Shown here: positions 17,554 through 25,318 of the stretch, piece by piece | How the letters are laid out: every line of letters begins with the position of its first letter | Position numbering within the stretch: the stretch's first letter is position 1 | Source: Cupriavidus agavae | GTDB taxonomy: Bacteria; Pseudomonadota; Gammaproteobacteria; Burkholderiales; Burkholderiaceae | Reading direction: 5' to 3' | Length of the DNA: 64,000 nt | NCBI RefSeq assembly: GCF_004217045.1 | Contig: NZ_SGXM01000013.1 | Span: forward strand, 16,620-80,619 | Position numbers and translations under genes: made by a program | The notes under the pieces: generated by a model | The model's input: only the letters and a program-made list of their open reading frames with translations | What the model was told of the DNA's origin: nothing | Database searches by the model: none

Positions 17554-18531
17554 CTAGGCAAGGTCTTGTGTGAGTTCAAGCGCGGCATCCCAGGCACGCT
17601 GCTTGAGCACCGCGCCGGCACCGAACCAAGCCGAGTCCAGACGATTTCCCGGATTGCGGGCACGCTGCTGGTGGTCGACATACTCGGTGACGCTATTCAC
17701 CAACCCCCACGCCGTCCCGGATGCGGATTCGAGCGACGCGCCGCGGCCCGCACCTTCAAAGAGATTGAGCACGGACTTCAGCCCCCGCTCGTTCACGCGC
17801 GCAGGCGAATCGCCACCCTCCTTCGGCAGCGCGTAGGCGAAGATGCGCTGGAAGAAGCGTTCCGATTCGGCTTGGCTAACCTTGCGGGCGGCGAGCTCGT
17901 GCATGTTGGCCATGAAGCCGTCCCAGGACGAGATCGCGATGCCAAGTTCATCCTTCACGGCACGCGGATCGAACTGGCTGCGATGCGGCACCTTGACGGC
18001 ACCACGGTTGCGACCCAGCGCGATCTGCAACGTGTTGTTGCACACCACACGCACGGACGTGAACTGGGCCGTCGTTGCCAGCGTGCCGTCACAGGCGGTC
18101 GCCAGCAGCAGGTAGCCACGGACATGATCGCCACCCTTGAGGGTTGCAGACTGGCCGGTGCGCGCGAGCGCCCACAGTTTGCGTCCCTCCTTGAGCACAC
18201 CAGCCGTCTCCAGTTGGTAGCCGCCGACCTGAACCAGGTCGCGGTAGAACTCCAGGATCTCGGCGGGTTGGACGACTTGATAACGCTGGGAGACCGTCGA
18301 CAGCGGCTTACCATTGTCCGAGCGGTACAGCACCTTCTGCTCCGGAAACGACTGGATCGGGTCGAGATCGTGAGAACCGACGCGATACATCACGTTGGTC
18401 TCTTCGATGCGCCAGTTCATGCCGGCAGCCTCCGCCCAGACTTCGAGCGGCTGATGCTCTGCCAGACGGTTTCCCAGGCCGTGCCAGGGGGTTGCGCCGG
18501 TGTATGCCATGGTTTGAACGAGATGGGACAT
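17554..18531 (-). CDS. DUF932 domain protein
   Basis: 325 residues of the DUF932 / phage-plasmid-like protein family, common on plasmids, phages and ICEs and of unknown function. Recognisable stretches are TPWHGLGNRL near the start, VLYRSDNGKPLSTVSQRYQV and ATACDGTLATTAQFTSVRVV. ATG 18531 has AAGGAG eight bases upstream; an in-frame start seven codons earlier is less likely. Leader L3 lies upstream, but an intrinsic terminator stands between the leader and the gene. Confidence 0.85.
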   Translation of the reverse strand: MSHLVQTMAYTGATPWHGLGNRLAEHQPLEVWAEAAGMNWRIEETNVMYRVGSHDLDPIQSFPEQKVLYRSDNGKPLSTVSQRYQVVQPAEILEFYRDLVQVGGYQLETAGVLKEGRKLWALARTGQSATLKGGDHVRGYLLLATACDGTLATTAQFTSVRVVCNNTLQIALGRNRGAVKVPHRSQFDPRAVKDELGIAISSWDGFMANMHELAARKVSQAESERFFQRIFAYALPKEGGDSPARVNERGLKSVLNLFEGAGRGASLESASGTAWGLVNSVTEYVDHQQRARNPGNRLDSAWFGAGAVLKQRAWDAALELTQDLA

Positions 18532-18608
18532 GAGAATGCTCCTTAAGGACAAGGCGAACGACAGCGTGCGCTGAGGTTCGCAATGGATTCGAAATGAAAT
18601 GGGGAGAG

Positions 18609-18640
18609 AAAAAGCGACGACCGCAAGAAGGCACGGTCGT
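18609..18640 (-). terminator. Terminator between leader L3 and DUF932 gene
   Basis: ACGACCG...CGGTCGT stem followed on the - strand by GCTTTTTCTC. It lies downstream of the L3 hairpins and upstream of ATG 18531, so it could act as an attenuator. Confidence 0.75.
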
Positions 18641-18745
18641 TGAGAAGAGACGCTTGCTAGTCGCCGCCTATGGCGCGAAAAGGCAAGCGCCAGGGGGCTA
18701 CAGCAAGGTTTGGTTCATGGAGATCGGGTGATGCCCATGAGCCGA

Positions 18746-18828
18746 CCCGACAGGGAGCGGTCCCTGTGGGCGGTGGATAGAGATGGCCGGCATGCCGGCA
18801 TTGGGGTCGATGCGTCCAGGACGCGGGT
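18746..18828 (-). promoter_or_regulatory. Structured leader L3 (H1, H2, H3)
   Basis: On the - strand: H1 GCGTC-CTG-GACGC (18812-18824), ATCGAC, H2 GCCGGCATGCCGGC, then H3 (18746-18770) with CCC/GGG and ACAGGG/CCCTGT. TTTTACCC precedes H1. A further ~200 bases with a terminator follow before the DUF932 start. Confidence 0.8.
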
Positions 18829-18942
18829 AAAACTTGCTTTGGACTGAATGTGTCAGTGCGAACCAAGCTCTATCGGTAGGGTAAGGCTAGCGCGGATCTG
18901 GTGATCGTTGCGTGGGAAAACTCCAGCTTCGAGCCGCTGATT

Positions 18943-18978
18943 CGAGAAAAGCCCCCCAGGCCGATACCGGCCGGGGGT
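18943..18978 (-). terminator. Terminator after the 516-residue protein gene
   Basis: CCCCCGGCC...GGCCTGGGGG stem followed by GCTTTTCTC on the - strand. Confidence 0.75.
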
Positions 18979-18985
18979 GAACCAA

Positions 18986-20536
18986 TCAAGCAGCCTCCGC
19001 GATGGCACCTTGCGACAGGCGCGCACGCGCGTAGTCGAGCGTGCCATCCTTGGCGCGAAGCGGACGCGAGACGCGCTTGACGGGATCGTGGATCCAGTAG
19101 CGCTTCGCACTGCCCCGCTGCTCGTCCAGCAGCTGCGAGAAGCCTGCGTCGATACAGAAGTCGACGTACTCGCGACCATTCATGGCCTGCCCCGTCTCGA
19201 GCCGATAGGTGGTCCCCTCGGCGCGCGACTTGGCTTCGGCAATGACGCGTTCGGCACGCTGACGAGCCTTTGCATCGGCCTCCTGCGTTTCCCATTCGGC
19301 CTGCTCGGCCTCGGAGAACCCGCACAGATCGAACAGCTGACGTCGCCGTACGGCCGCCGTGCATTGCAGGACGTCAATACCGAGTTCGTCACGCAGAGCG
19401 CGCTTGGACTCCGTGTTCCAGTCCTTGGGGCTGTCGAAGATATGGAGAACCACCGCAACGTTGCGTTCCAGAACGGCCAGCGCGACGCGGTTGGCCCAGT
19501 CGAACCCATACGCGAGGCGTTGAGCCGCCGCCGCTTTGGTCTGCCAGTCAAACTCCCGCTGGCTGATCTGCAATGCCGCGCGATCGACTTCGGCCTTGTG
19601 CACGGCTTCCTTGTAACTACGATCGGCAATGAGAGTGTGAATTCTCGCTGCCAGCGGGGTGGCCGGCTGTGCGGGCTCTGCTGCAACGGCCTTGGACGTC
19701 GAAAGCGTTCGCGATGGCAGGACGCCCGCCGCGTACAGCGCGTCGTCGACGTGGACGTAGTTGCCGTCTTCGGGCACATTGCGCAACGCCGCGAGCAGCT
19801 TGCCCGCGTTGTACGAGGTGATCTCGAGCTTCTCGGCGCGCATGGTCTGGCAGAGCGCTTGCAACACGCTGGGTGACAATGCGCCGCGCAGCGCCGGCAC
19901 CTCGATTAGCGGTCGCATCCACGGCTCGGAGCGCGCGTAGTGCGGGTGATCGCGATAGGTGTTGATGATGCATTCGCGCAGCTTGTCGCCACGCAGCAAT
20001 GCATAGGCCACATGGACTTCGTGCCGACAATTCGGAGGCGCGCTCGGGCGGTACAGCGGCCCGTTCGTGCCATAGCCGAAGCGCCGGACGAACTCACCGC
20101 AGACGAACTGTGTGACGTCGAAAGGCCCCTGCTCTTCGAAAAGATCCACGGTCTCGAATAGCGGGCCGGCATCGTTGCCCGACATGTCGATGGCTTCTTC
20201 GGGAAAGTACGCCAGGCGGCCAGCGGCCACCACGGCGCCCCACGCTGCGCGGCTCATCTCGTGCGGACGCAGAACTTTGCCGCCCACACGCACGATGAAG
20301 CGATCGACCTCATCCAGTACCAGAGTAAGGATCGCCCGTCGAGTGCCTGGCGGACGAACAGCGAACTTGCCGGTTGCCAACCGCTCAACGGGAATCGTGC
20401 CCCGTTCGACATGGCGTACGGCAATGTCTTCAACGCGGGGCAGGACTTTGCCGTCACGCTCGTCGTTCAGGTATTGAAGCACGCCGGCCAGCGTCGTGCG
20501 ATGCTCGGCGCGTTCGCCGATGTGGATGACATACAT
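18986..20536 (-). CDS. Large hypothetical ICE protein
   Basis: 516 residues, starting MYVIHIGERAEHRTTLAG. I placed the start at ATG 20536 (GGAG eight bases upstream) because the 92 codons before it run through the leader hairpin. The C-terminal third has a charged helical section (AEQAEWETQEADAKARQRAE). No signal peptide, membrane segment or known domain was recognised. Its place among ICE backbone genes suggests an element-maintenance role, but nothing in the sequence fixes it. Confidence 0.7.
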   Translation of the reverse strand: MYVIHIGERAEHRTTLAGVLQYLNDERDGKVLPRVEDIAVRHVERGTIPVERLATGKFAVRPPGTRRAILTLVLDEVDRFIVRVGGKVLRPHEMSRAAWGAVVAAGRLAYFPEEAIDMSGNDAGPLFETVDLFEEQGPFDVTQFVCGEFVRRFGYGTNGPLYRPSAPPNCRHEVHVAYALLRGDKLRECIINTYRDHPHYARSEPWMRPLIEVPALRGALSPSVLQALCQTMRAEKLEITSYNAGKLLAALRNVPEDGNYVHVDDALYAAGVLPSRTLSTSKAVAAEPAQPATPLAARIHTLIADRSYKEAVHKAEVDRAALQISQREFDWQTKAAAAQRLAYGFDWANRVALAVLERNVAVVLHIFDSPKDWNTESKRALRDELGIDVLQCTAAVRRRQLFDLCGFSEAEQAEWETQEADAKARQRAERVIAEAKSRAEGTTYRLETGQAMNGREYVDFCIDAGFSQLLDEQRGSAKRYWIHDPVKRVSRPLRAKDGTLDYARARLSQGAIAEAA

Positions 20537-20559
20537 GGGTGGCTCCGATACGGAGCATG

Positions 20560-20585
20560 CCCCATCGGGGACATGCCCCGAGAGG
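20560..20585 (-). promoter_or_regulatory. H3-type leader hairpin before 20536
   Basis: On the - strand TCGGGG pairs with CCCCGA around CATGT, flanked by CCC on the left and GG on the right, about 25 bases ahead of the ATG. A second hairpin GCGGGC-CCA-GCCCGC (about 20618-20632) follows the stop of the upstream gene. Confidence 0.65.
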
Positions 20586-20648
20586 GTTGGAAGAGATCCG
20601 GACCCACCGCCGTGCGGGCTGGGCCCGCTTAGGGTTCGAAGAGAATGC

Positions 20649-21038
20649 TCAGGCAATGGCCGCCATGCGCCGCGCCGGTCTGCCACGGCTGGCCACGACT
20701 CGTGCTGCGGCGATCTGCGACAGCAAGTCGGCATCGAGAATGCGCCAGACTTCGCCACGGCCCATGCCGACTTGGTTCCAGCGTCCGGTTGGCACAAACT
20801 TGCCAGTGGCAAGAAGGGCCGCCTTCAGATCTTGCGGCAGATTCCAGTCGGCCGAGACAAGGATCTCGTCATCGGCCAGCGCGGCGTCGGGCAGATTGAC
20901 CGACAAGACACCGTAAGGCATCTCGTCGTCGGCGCAGACCAGCGAGATGGCTGCACGAAGGTTTGTGGAATAGACGCTGGCACGAAGCAGTACGCCAGCG
21001 GGATAGCTGGCCAGGCCTGCGCCATAAATTTGATCCAT
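20649..21038 (-). CDS. Small hypothetical protein
   Basis: 129 residues, MDQIYGAGLASYPAGVLLRA..., with ATG 21038 preceded by AAGGAG. A terminator and an H3 hairpin stand right upstream, marking it as a separate translation unit. The same frame, however, stays open upstream to 21749 (see that entry). The C-terminus is Arg/Ala-rich. No family recognised. Confidence 0.65.
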   Translation of the reverse strand: MDQIYGAGLASYPAGVLLRASVYSTNLRAAISLVCADDEMPYGVLSVNLPDAALADDEILVSADWNLPQDLKAALLATGKFVPTGRWNQVGMGRGEVWRILDADLLSQIAAARVVASRGRPARRMAAIA

Positions 21039-21749
21039 CGGGATACTCCTTTGGTGGGGAGACGTCCCGACGGGACGGCGCCCGTGTGGGAGGAAAAACG
21101 AAAAAACGCACCCTGAGGTGCCTTCAAGCGGTGAGCCGACGAATCGGCTCCTGAGAAGGGATTGCCTCAGCCGTTGCGGTCGAGATCCTCGAGCATGCGC
21201 TGGCGATCGGCATTGCGTTGAACCCACATGCCGAACGCGGCCAAACACAAGGCAAAACCAAGAACAAATGGTCCAAACATCCTTTTCTCCTTTCGCCAAG
21301 ACTGCTCCTAGCGCAAATAGTACAGCAGCACCGAGGAGTAGGCACGCCGCGTTAATCACGACTGTTGCATTGATCGATTGCACGCCGGCAACGTATCCAG
21401 CGCAGCCAACGGAGCAGGCCGCGGATAGCGTATGGTAATAGCGACCATATGCCTGCATCTGGTCCTTGGTTGGGTTAGTAAGGGCGTCGGCCAACCGACT
21501 GAGCCAACCGTCGCCGGTGGCATGCTCGGTGTCGAGCCGATACACAGCGTCCTCCATGTGCACCAGCGGAACGGAACTGCCCCTTTGATGGGCCACGAGG
21601 GCATATCCCTCTCCGGCATCAACCGCAGTTGTGACACGTACCGCCATCCGCTTGGGAAGCTCGACAGTGTCATCCTTATGCAGCGTGGCAAACGCTGTGG
21701 TTTCTTCTCCGGAAGTGGATTTGAACGTAACCTTAATCAGTTGACTCAT
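20649..21749 (-). CDS. Membrane protein frame (MSQLIKV...) open into the next gene
   Basis: The first ~155 codons encode a soluble N-terminus (MSQLIKVTFKSTSGEETTAF) and one or two membrane segments (ATVVINAACLLLGAAVLFAL) near residue 140. No stop follows: the frame continues through a 37-residue gene, a terminator and an H3 hairpin and merges in frame with the 129-residue protein at 21038. The natural end was probably near 21280 and has been lost, or a base is wrong. I regard 21280-21749 as the real gene and the rest as accidental opening. The start at 21749 is 12 bases from the stop of the gene above it. Confidence 0.4.
   Translation of the reverse strand: MSQLIKVTFKSTSGEETTAFATLHKDDTVELPKRMAVRVTTAVDAGEGYALVAHQRGSSVPLVHMEDAVYRLDTEHATGDGWLSRLADALTNPTKDQMQAYGRYYHTLSAACSVGCAGYVAGVQSINATVVINAACLLLGAAVLFALGAVLAKGEKDVWTICSWFCLVFGRVRHVGSTQCRSPAHARGSRPQRLRQSLLRSRFVGSPLEGTSGCVFSFFLPHGRRPVGTSPHQRSIPMDQIYGAGLASYPAGVLLRASVYSTNLRAAISLVCADDEMPYGVLSVNLPDAALADDEILVSADWNLPQDLKAALLATGKFVPTGRWNQVGMGRGEVWRILDADLLSQIAAARVVASRGRPARRMAAIA
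21064..21122 (-). promoter_or_regulatory. Terminator followed by H3 hairpin before 21038
   Basis: Reading the - strand: GCACC-TCA-GGGTGC with TTTTTT (21101-21122) is a complete intrinsic terminator. Directly after it comes the H3 hairpin (21064-21090) with CCC/GGG and ACGGG/CCCGT, then AAGGAG and ATG 21038. There is no H1 here. The order terminator, then H3, then gene implies either a hidden promoter or regulated readthrough. Confidence 0.7.
21167..21280 (-). CDS. 37-residue membrane peptide
   Basis: MFGPFVLGFALCLAAFGMWV followed by a charged tail (QRNADRQRMLEDLDRNG). One membrane helix, positive then acidic cytosolic tail. AAAGGAG is well placed before ATG 21280, and a perfect GAGCCGA-TTCG-TCGGCTC hairpin follows the stop. 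The typical layout of small ICE membrane proteins makes it credible despite its size. Confidence 0.6.
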   Translation of the reverse strand: MFGPFVLGFALCLAAFGMWVQRNADRQRMLEDLDRNG

Positions 21750-21761
21750 GGCGTCTTCCTT

Positions 21762-22145
21762 TCAACCACGACGCCCCGCCACCACGCGAAGCGTGGCGAC
21801 GAGAGTTGCGTAGCCCTGGTCGCTGGACAACGATTCGACGGCGACAGCGTTCTCGCGGCCACCGGTCCAATCGTCACGGTTGCGACAAGTCCGATAAGAC
21901 ATGAGCACGCCGCCTTCCGCGCCGGCGGGATGCTTGATCTCCACGAGCAACGAGTCGGTATGCAGCGCGAACACGTCGACCTCGCGGCGACGCTGACGAT
22001 GCTCCCGGATCGTGAAATCACGTGGGCGCAACGCCATGTCTCCGGCAACGCGGCGCAGCACGCGGCAAGCATCACGACGGATCGCCTGGCATGCCGCGGT
22101 GTTGGTCGACGGATGTCGACGGGCAAAAGATTTGGGGATTTTCAT
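21762..22145 (-). CDS. Small basic hypothetical protein
   Basis: 127 residues, MKIPKSFARRHPSTNTAACQ..., Arg-rich. ATG 22145 has AAGGA five bases upstream and lies behind leader L4; the 12 extra in-frame codons upstream fall in the leader. The central part (DVFALHTDSLLVEIKHPAG) looks like a beta-rich domain with an IKHP segment. No family recognised. Confidence 0.65.
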   Translation of the reverse strand: MKIPKSFARRHPSTNTAACQAIRRDACRVLRRVAGDMALRPRDFTIREHRQRRREVDVFALHTDSLLVEIKHPAGAEGGVLMSYRTCRNRDDWTGGRENAVAVESLSSDQGYATLVATLRVVAGRRG

Positions 22146-22253
22146 GGATATCCTTGATAAGGACGGGACATCCTTCCCCAAAGGGACGATTGTCCCAGCT
22201 GGGTTGGTGGTCCGGACATGCCGGACAGGGTCGATGCGTCAGAGACGCGGGTA
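22146..22253 (-). promoter_or_regulatory. Structured leader L4 (H1, H2, H3)
   Basis: On the - strand: H1 GCGTC-TCT-GACGC (22236-22248), ATCGAC, H2 TCCGG-CATGT-CCGGA, H3 (22176-22203) with GGGAC/GTCCC and outer CCC/GGG, then AAGGA and ATG 22145. GCTTTTACCC precedes H1. Confidence 0.8.
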
Positions 22254-22308
22254 AAAGCGGCTTGCCGAAGCCCGGAGGCTTGGGCAAGCCCTTTCGGGCT
22301 TGCTAGAA

Positions 22309-22332
22309 GATGCCCCCCGCGAGGGGGGATGG
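22309..22332 (-). terminator. Hairpin after the lipoprotein gene
   Basis: CCCCCC-TCGC-GGGGGG stem on the - strand after the lipoprotein stop, followed by CATCTT and then a second hairpin CAAGCCC-GAAA-GGGCTTG. The T-tract is weak, so termination may be partial. Confidence 0.5.
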
Positions 22333-22363
22333 TGAAAGGAAATGGGGATCCATCCGGATCCCG

Positions 22364-22837
22364 TTAGCGCGAGAGGCGATAGTTGCCCGCTGCGGCGACC
22401 AGGTACAGCTGCTCACCGGTGGTGAACTGCTGGTCAGCGTCCTGGGTGACGACGATCTGGCGGCCATCCTCCTTGCGGACAATGACCTCCACGCCGTTGC
22501 GGCGGTTCATGCGACTGGCAACCGCCTGGGCGGCCACGGACGACACGGTGCCGGACAGCGCGCCGGCAACATAACGACCATTGCCACCGCCGATGACTCG
22601 GGCGCCGAGCAGACCGCCGACAACGGCGCCCACGATGCCCGGGACGCCGCTGTTGGCCGACGTGTAGCCATCGCTGTCGACGATCGTGACCTGGCGGACG
22701 CGAACGACGGTAACGACTTCCACGGAGCCCGTGCGCAGCGCTTCCGAACTGCGATACGAATTCGGCGACGTCTGCTGAACAGCGCAGCCGGCAAACAGGG
22801 AGCAGGAGAGGAAAAGTGCGACGAAACGCTTGAACAT
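22364..22837 (-). CDS. Outer-membrane lipoprotein, glycine-zipper (SlyB/Pcp-like)
   Basis: 157 residues. The signal peptide ends in the lipobox LFAGC, giving a lipidated Cys near residue 17. A glycine-zipper segment (GIVGAVVGGLLGARVIGGGNG) at about 60-80 is typical of the SlyB/Pcp 17-kDa family. ATG 22837 is chosen because the lipoprotein signal begins MFKRFVALFL; the 51 codons before it run through the leader. In chromosomes SlyB helps envelope integrity; a copy on an ICE may adjust the envelope of a new host. Confidence 0.8.
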   Translation of the reverse strand: MFKRFVALFLSCSLFAGCAVQQTSPNSYRSSEALRTGSVEVVTVVRVRQVTIVDSDGYTSANSGVPGIVGAVVGGLLGARVIGGGNGRYVAGALSGTVSSVAAQAVASRMNRRNGVEVIVRKEDGRQIVVTQDADQQFTTGEQLYLVAAAGNYRLSR

Positions 22838-22990
22838 GATGGCCTCGAACGAAAAAAGGGCCAACATGCCCACGGGCAGGAAGGCCCGTGGTGGGAGAGA
22901 AAAAGCTGTCCGGCTATCCAACCGGAAGTGTCGATGCGTCTGAGACGCGATAGGTGCCGAAATCTTAGCAGCGGAGGCGGCAATGATCAA
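22838..22990 (-). promoter_or_regulatory. Promoter and structured leader L5
   Basis: A sigma70-type promoter reads TTGATC (22985-22990), 17-base spacer, TAAGAT (22962-22967). H1 GCGTC-TCA-GACGC (22936-22948) begins 13 bases after the -10, so it is near the 5' end of the RNA. ATCGAC follows, then H2 (TCCGG/CCGGA around TTGGATAG), then H3 (22869-22895; CACGGGC/GCCCGTG, outer CCC/GGG). Confidence 0.85.
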
Positions 22991-23017
22991 CCGGTTGATA
23001 CGGCGGTTCCGGCACGC

Positions 23018-23356
23018 TTAGGTCAGGGCATCGAAATGGATCGCGCTTTCGGTCACGGTGATGCGAACCTGTTTGCAAGCCGAGTGCGCCAGCGCGCTGC
23101 GCAGGTGGGTCAACGGCAGGTGTTCGCCGAAGTCGTCGCCGCCAAATGCCAGGTAGGCGTTCTCGTAGAAGAGTGCATCCGTTCTCGGATCACAGCCGGC
23201 GAAATAGTAGAGGCACTGCTGCTCGGGCGCGGGCCCGGTGCTGAAGCCTACATAGGCACCGTGGTCCTTGGCGATGAAGAACGATTCGGACTTCGCCGCC
23301 TCGCAGAACGAGACGAGAGACTGGGCTTGGTGACGGGTAAGGGTGATTTGCGGCAT
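23018..23356 (-). CDS. DUF3085-like protein
   Basis: 112 residues, MPQITLTRHQAQSLVSFCEA..., resembling the DUF3085 family of small ICE and plasmid proteins of unknown function. ATG 23356 has CAGGAG upstream; eight more in-frame codons are rejected. An H3 hairpin lies just before the ribosome site. It probably shares the transcript of the DUF5983-like gene upstream. Confidence 0.65.
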   Translation of the reverse strand: MPQITLTRHQAQSLVSFCEAAKSESFFIAKDHGAYVGFSTGPAPEQQCLYYFAGCDPRTDALFYENAYLAFGGDDFGEHLPLTHLRSALAHSACKQVRITVTESAIHFDALT

Positions 23357-23384
23357 GTGCGCTCCTGGGTGAAGAGGCACAGAC

Positions 23385-23408
23385 CCGATGGGCTATGCCC
23401 CATTGGGT
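23385..23408 (-). promoter_or_regulatory. H3-type leader hairpin before 23356
   Basis: On the - strand CCCAATGGGGC pairs with GCCCATCGGG across a short ATA loop (one mismatch), followed by CAGGAG and ATG 23356. It lies between two genes with no H1. Confidence 0.7.
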
Positions 23409-23445
23409 GAGAGAACTGATGTGCCTGATCCTAGGGATCAGATGA

Positions 23446-23706
23446 CTACCAATCGAAGACCGGCAATCCGGCAAGGCGATCCGCGTCTGCGTCGAATTGC
23501 AAAAGCGTGATGCCCAGCGCCATGACATAGCGCAGCACAGTGGCGAGATCGTCAGGGATGGGCTTACTGTCCGGTGCATCCGGGTCGACCACACGCACGA
23601 AGCAGCCAGCATCGGTTGCCGCGAGGAACGGATAGCTGGTGAAACCGCAAGCCGTAGCCTGGGTCACATGAGCCGTGGAAAGGGAGAGGCAGAAGTCGAT
23701 GGTCAT
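23446..23706 (-). CDS. DUF5983-like protein
   Basis: 86 residues, MTIDFCLSLSTAHVTQATAC..., with the L-STAH segment seen in DUF5983 (YeeW-type) small proteins of mobile elements. I placed the start at ATG 23706 since the 33 codons before it lie in leader L6. The ribosome site is weak. Function unknown. Confidence 0.6.
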   Translation of the reverse strand: MTIDFCLSLSTAHVTQATACGFTSYPFLAATDAGCFVRVVDPDAPDSKPIPDDLATVLRYVMALGITLLQFDADADRLAGLPVFDW

Positions 23707-23825
23707 ACCGTAGCCGTTGAAAGGAGACGGGACTTTCCATCGCCCGGCCGGGGAAGGAAGCCCCGGTGGGAGTGGCCTGCAGCGGCAGGCTTGTCGATGC
23801 GTCAATGACGCGAGAGATGCGTAAT
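23707..23825 (-). promoter_or_regulatory. Structured leader L6 with -10 box
   Basis: TATCAT (about 23824-23829 on the - strand) stands 12 bases before H1 GCGTC-ATT-GACGC (23799-23811). ATCGAC follows, then H2 GCCTGC-CGCT-GCAGGC and H3 (23743-23770; CCGGGG/CCCCGG with outer CCC/GGG). The -35 region overlaps the T-tract of the PRTRC terminator. Confidence 0.8.
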
Positions 23826-23841
23826 GATAGCAGGACGCAAA

Positions 23842-23873
23842 AGAAAAAAGCCACTCCCGCGAAGGGAGTGGCT
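23842..23873 (-). terminator. Terminator of the PRTRC operon
   Basis: GCCACTCCC-TTCG-CGGGAGTGGC stem followed by TTTTTTCTTTT on the - strand, directly after the ThiF stop. Confidence 0.9.
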
Positions 23874-23875
23874 GG

Positions 23876-24679
23876 TTAAACGGATGGACGCGGATGGCGT
23901 TTGGCGCGAGCCTTGGCTATGCCCAGCTTGTAGCCAAATCGCTCCCACGCCGCCGGATCCAGCGGCAGCGCGCTGGTGCGCCCTGTCGCCAGGTTCACAA
24001 ACGCGCCACAGTACTGGAGCGTACCGGTTCGGAACAGCGTCCACAGCAGGTTGTAAGCCTGTACGGCGATCGCCTGATTGATGACCAGCGACTGTTTCTG
24101 CAATGCGTCAGCCATCGAGCAGGACGGCGCGACGTCGGCCTTGTCTCCCTTCGGCTCCAGAAGCTCCGGATAGAGATCGCCGACGTGTGGCAACCGTTGC
24201 GCCGCCTTGCCGCGGACTTGGCCTAGTATGACCTGACCGCTATCCGCCTCGTTGCCGCAGTCCAGGTAGTAGCCGCCGGTGCCCCGCTTCATCGCGCCGA
24301 CAATCGCCTTTCGGGCGCGCCGGGTATCGACGCAGCCGATCACCATATCGCAGACGAAACGGTCATCGCCCCCAACCTTCCGGGTCTGCGCTTCCCAGCG
24401 CGTACCCATTAGATTGTTAAGACGGTTCACGATCAGCGTGGCCTTGTACTGGCCCACGTCAACAGGATAGAAGCCTTGGCGGCCGACATTGGTCTCGCTG
24501 ACGGTATCGTCATCGTAGACGGTGCAATCGATGCCGCCCGGGTGGCCGAGCTCCAGCATGGCGTGATGCAGCCTCGCCAGGTTGGGCAATAACGCGCTGC
24601 CGGTGCCACCTGCACCGACGACCGCCACCTTCCAGGCCCGGCTTGTCATGCTTGCGGGGATACGGTGCTCGAAGGTCAT
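23876..24679 (-). CDS. PRTRC system ThiF family protein (E1-like)
   Basis: 267 residues. It carries the E1/ThiF nucleotide-binding motif VVGAGGTGS near residue 19, an adenylation-site Asp/Arg region (DDDTVSETNVGRQGF), and APSCSMADAL, whose Cys sits where E1-like enzymes have the catalytic Cys. ATG 24679 overlaps the stop of protein A (ATGA) and is preceded by AGGAGG; a start 38 codons earlier is rejected. By family it should adenylate the C-terminus of a ubiquitin-like partner, most likely protein C. It is the last gene of the PRTRC operon. Confidence 0.9.
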   Translation of the reverse strand: MTFEHRIPASMTSRAWKVAVVGAGGTGSALLPNLARLHHAMLELGHPGGIDCTVYDDDTVSETNVGRQGFYPVDVGQYKATLIVNRLNNLMGTRWEAQTRKVGGDDRFVCDMVIGCVDTRRARKAIVGAMKRGTGGYYLDCGNEADSGQVILGQVRGKAAQRLPHVGDLYPELLEPKGDKADVAPSCSMADALQKQSLVINQAIAVQAYNLLWTLFRTGTLQYCGAFVNLATGRTSALPLDPAAWERFGYKLGIAKARAKRHPRPSV

Positions 24680-25317
24680 GCCAGCACCTCCTCGCGCGCC
24701 GCCGTGTACCACTCGTTCGGCACCCGTTCCACTGCCTCGAAGATCCCCTTGGCGCAAAGCCGCAGCGCCATCGAAGGCGCGTGGGCCGCGCAATTTCCGA
24801 TCACAAACGCGAACTTCACGTCGTGGCGGTCATCCTCGTCATCGGTGGCAGAGAAGAAGGCCGGGTGATTGCCATGGGAATGGCAATCGACCACCACTAC
24901 ATCGCCATCGGCCAGTACCGGGCGCTGATACTTCAGGTGCCCGCCACTGTGCTCGAGGATACCGACCGATACCAGGCGAAACGCCCCGCTGGCGGCATTC
25001 CAGACGATCCACGCGCCCGTCTCCTTCGGATGGGCAGCGCGCGCCATGGCAGCAAACTCGCCGATCAACTCGCCAGGCACGCGGCCGCATTGCAGCTCCG
25101 TCTCTTCCGCCACATCGCCATAGGGAATCGGAGAGCGATGCTGGAAGGTTCCCAGCAGGCGTACAACGCGCAGCCAAGGCCGCACGATCTCCAGGAAGAC
25201 GCCGTTGGCCGCGATGAGCAACCGCTCCCCGGGCCGCGCCATCGGCGCAAGCTGCCCGAAGCGCGGCACCATCACGGATGGAAACGACTGTTGCAGAGCA
25301 ATGTCCGCAGGATGCAT
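24676..25317 (-). CDS. PRTRC system protein A (JAB/MPN-type protease)
   Basis: 213 residues with a Prok-JAB domain in the C-terminal half: a Glu (HPKETGAWIVW) followed by the JAMM zinc motif VDCHSHGNHP...SATDDED (HxH, x7, SxxD). JAB proteases trim or remove ubiquitin-like modifiers. Intact metal ligands predict activity. The gene lies one base after protein B and overlaps ThiF by four bases, so the three are translationally coupled. Confidence 0.9.
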   Translation of the reverse strand: MHPADIALQQSFPSVMVPRFGQLAPMARPGERLLIAANGVFLEIVRPWLRVVRLLGTFQHRSPIPYGDVAEETELQCGRVPGELIGEFAAMARAAHPKETGAWIVWNAASGAFRLVSVGILEHSGGHLKYQRPVLADGDVVVVDCHSHGNHPAFFSATDDEDDRHDVKFAFVIGNCAAHAPSMALRLCAKGIFEAVERVPNEWYTAAREEVLA

Positions 25318-25318
25318 G

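Noticed and set aside
17545..18546. A 333-codon + strand frame opposite the DUF932 gene
   Set aside because: The DUF932 protein on the other strand matches a known family; the + strand frame is a shadow.
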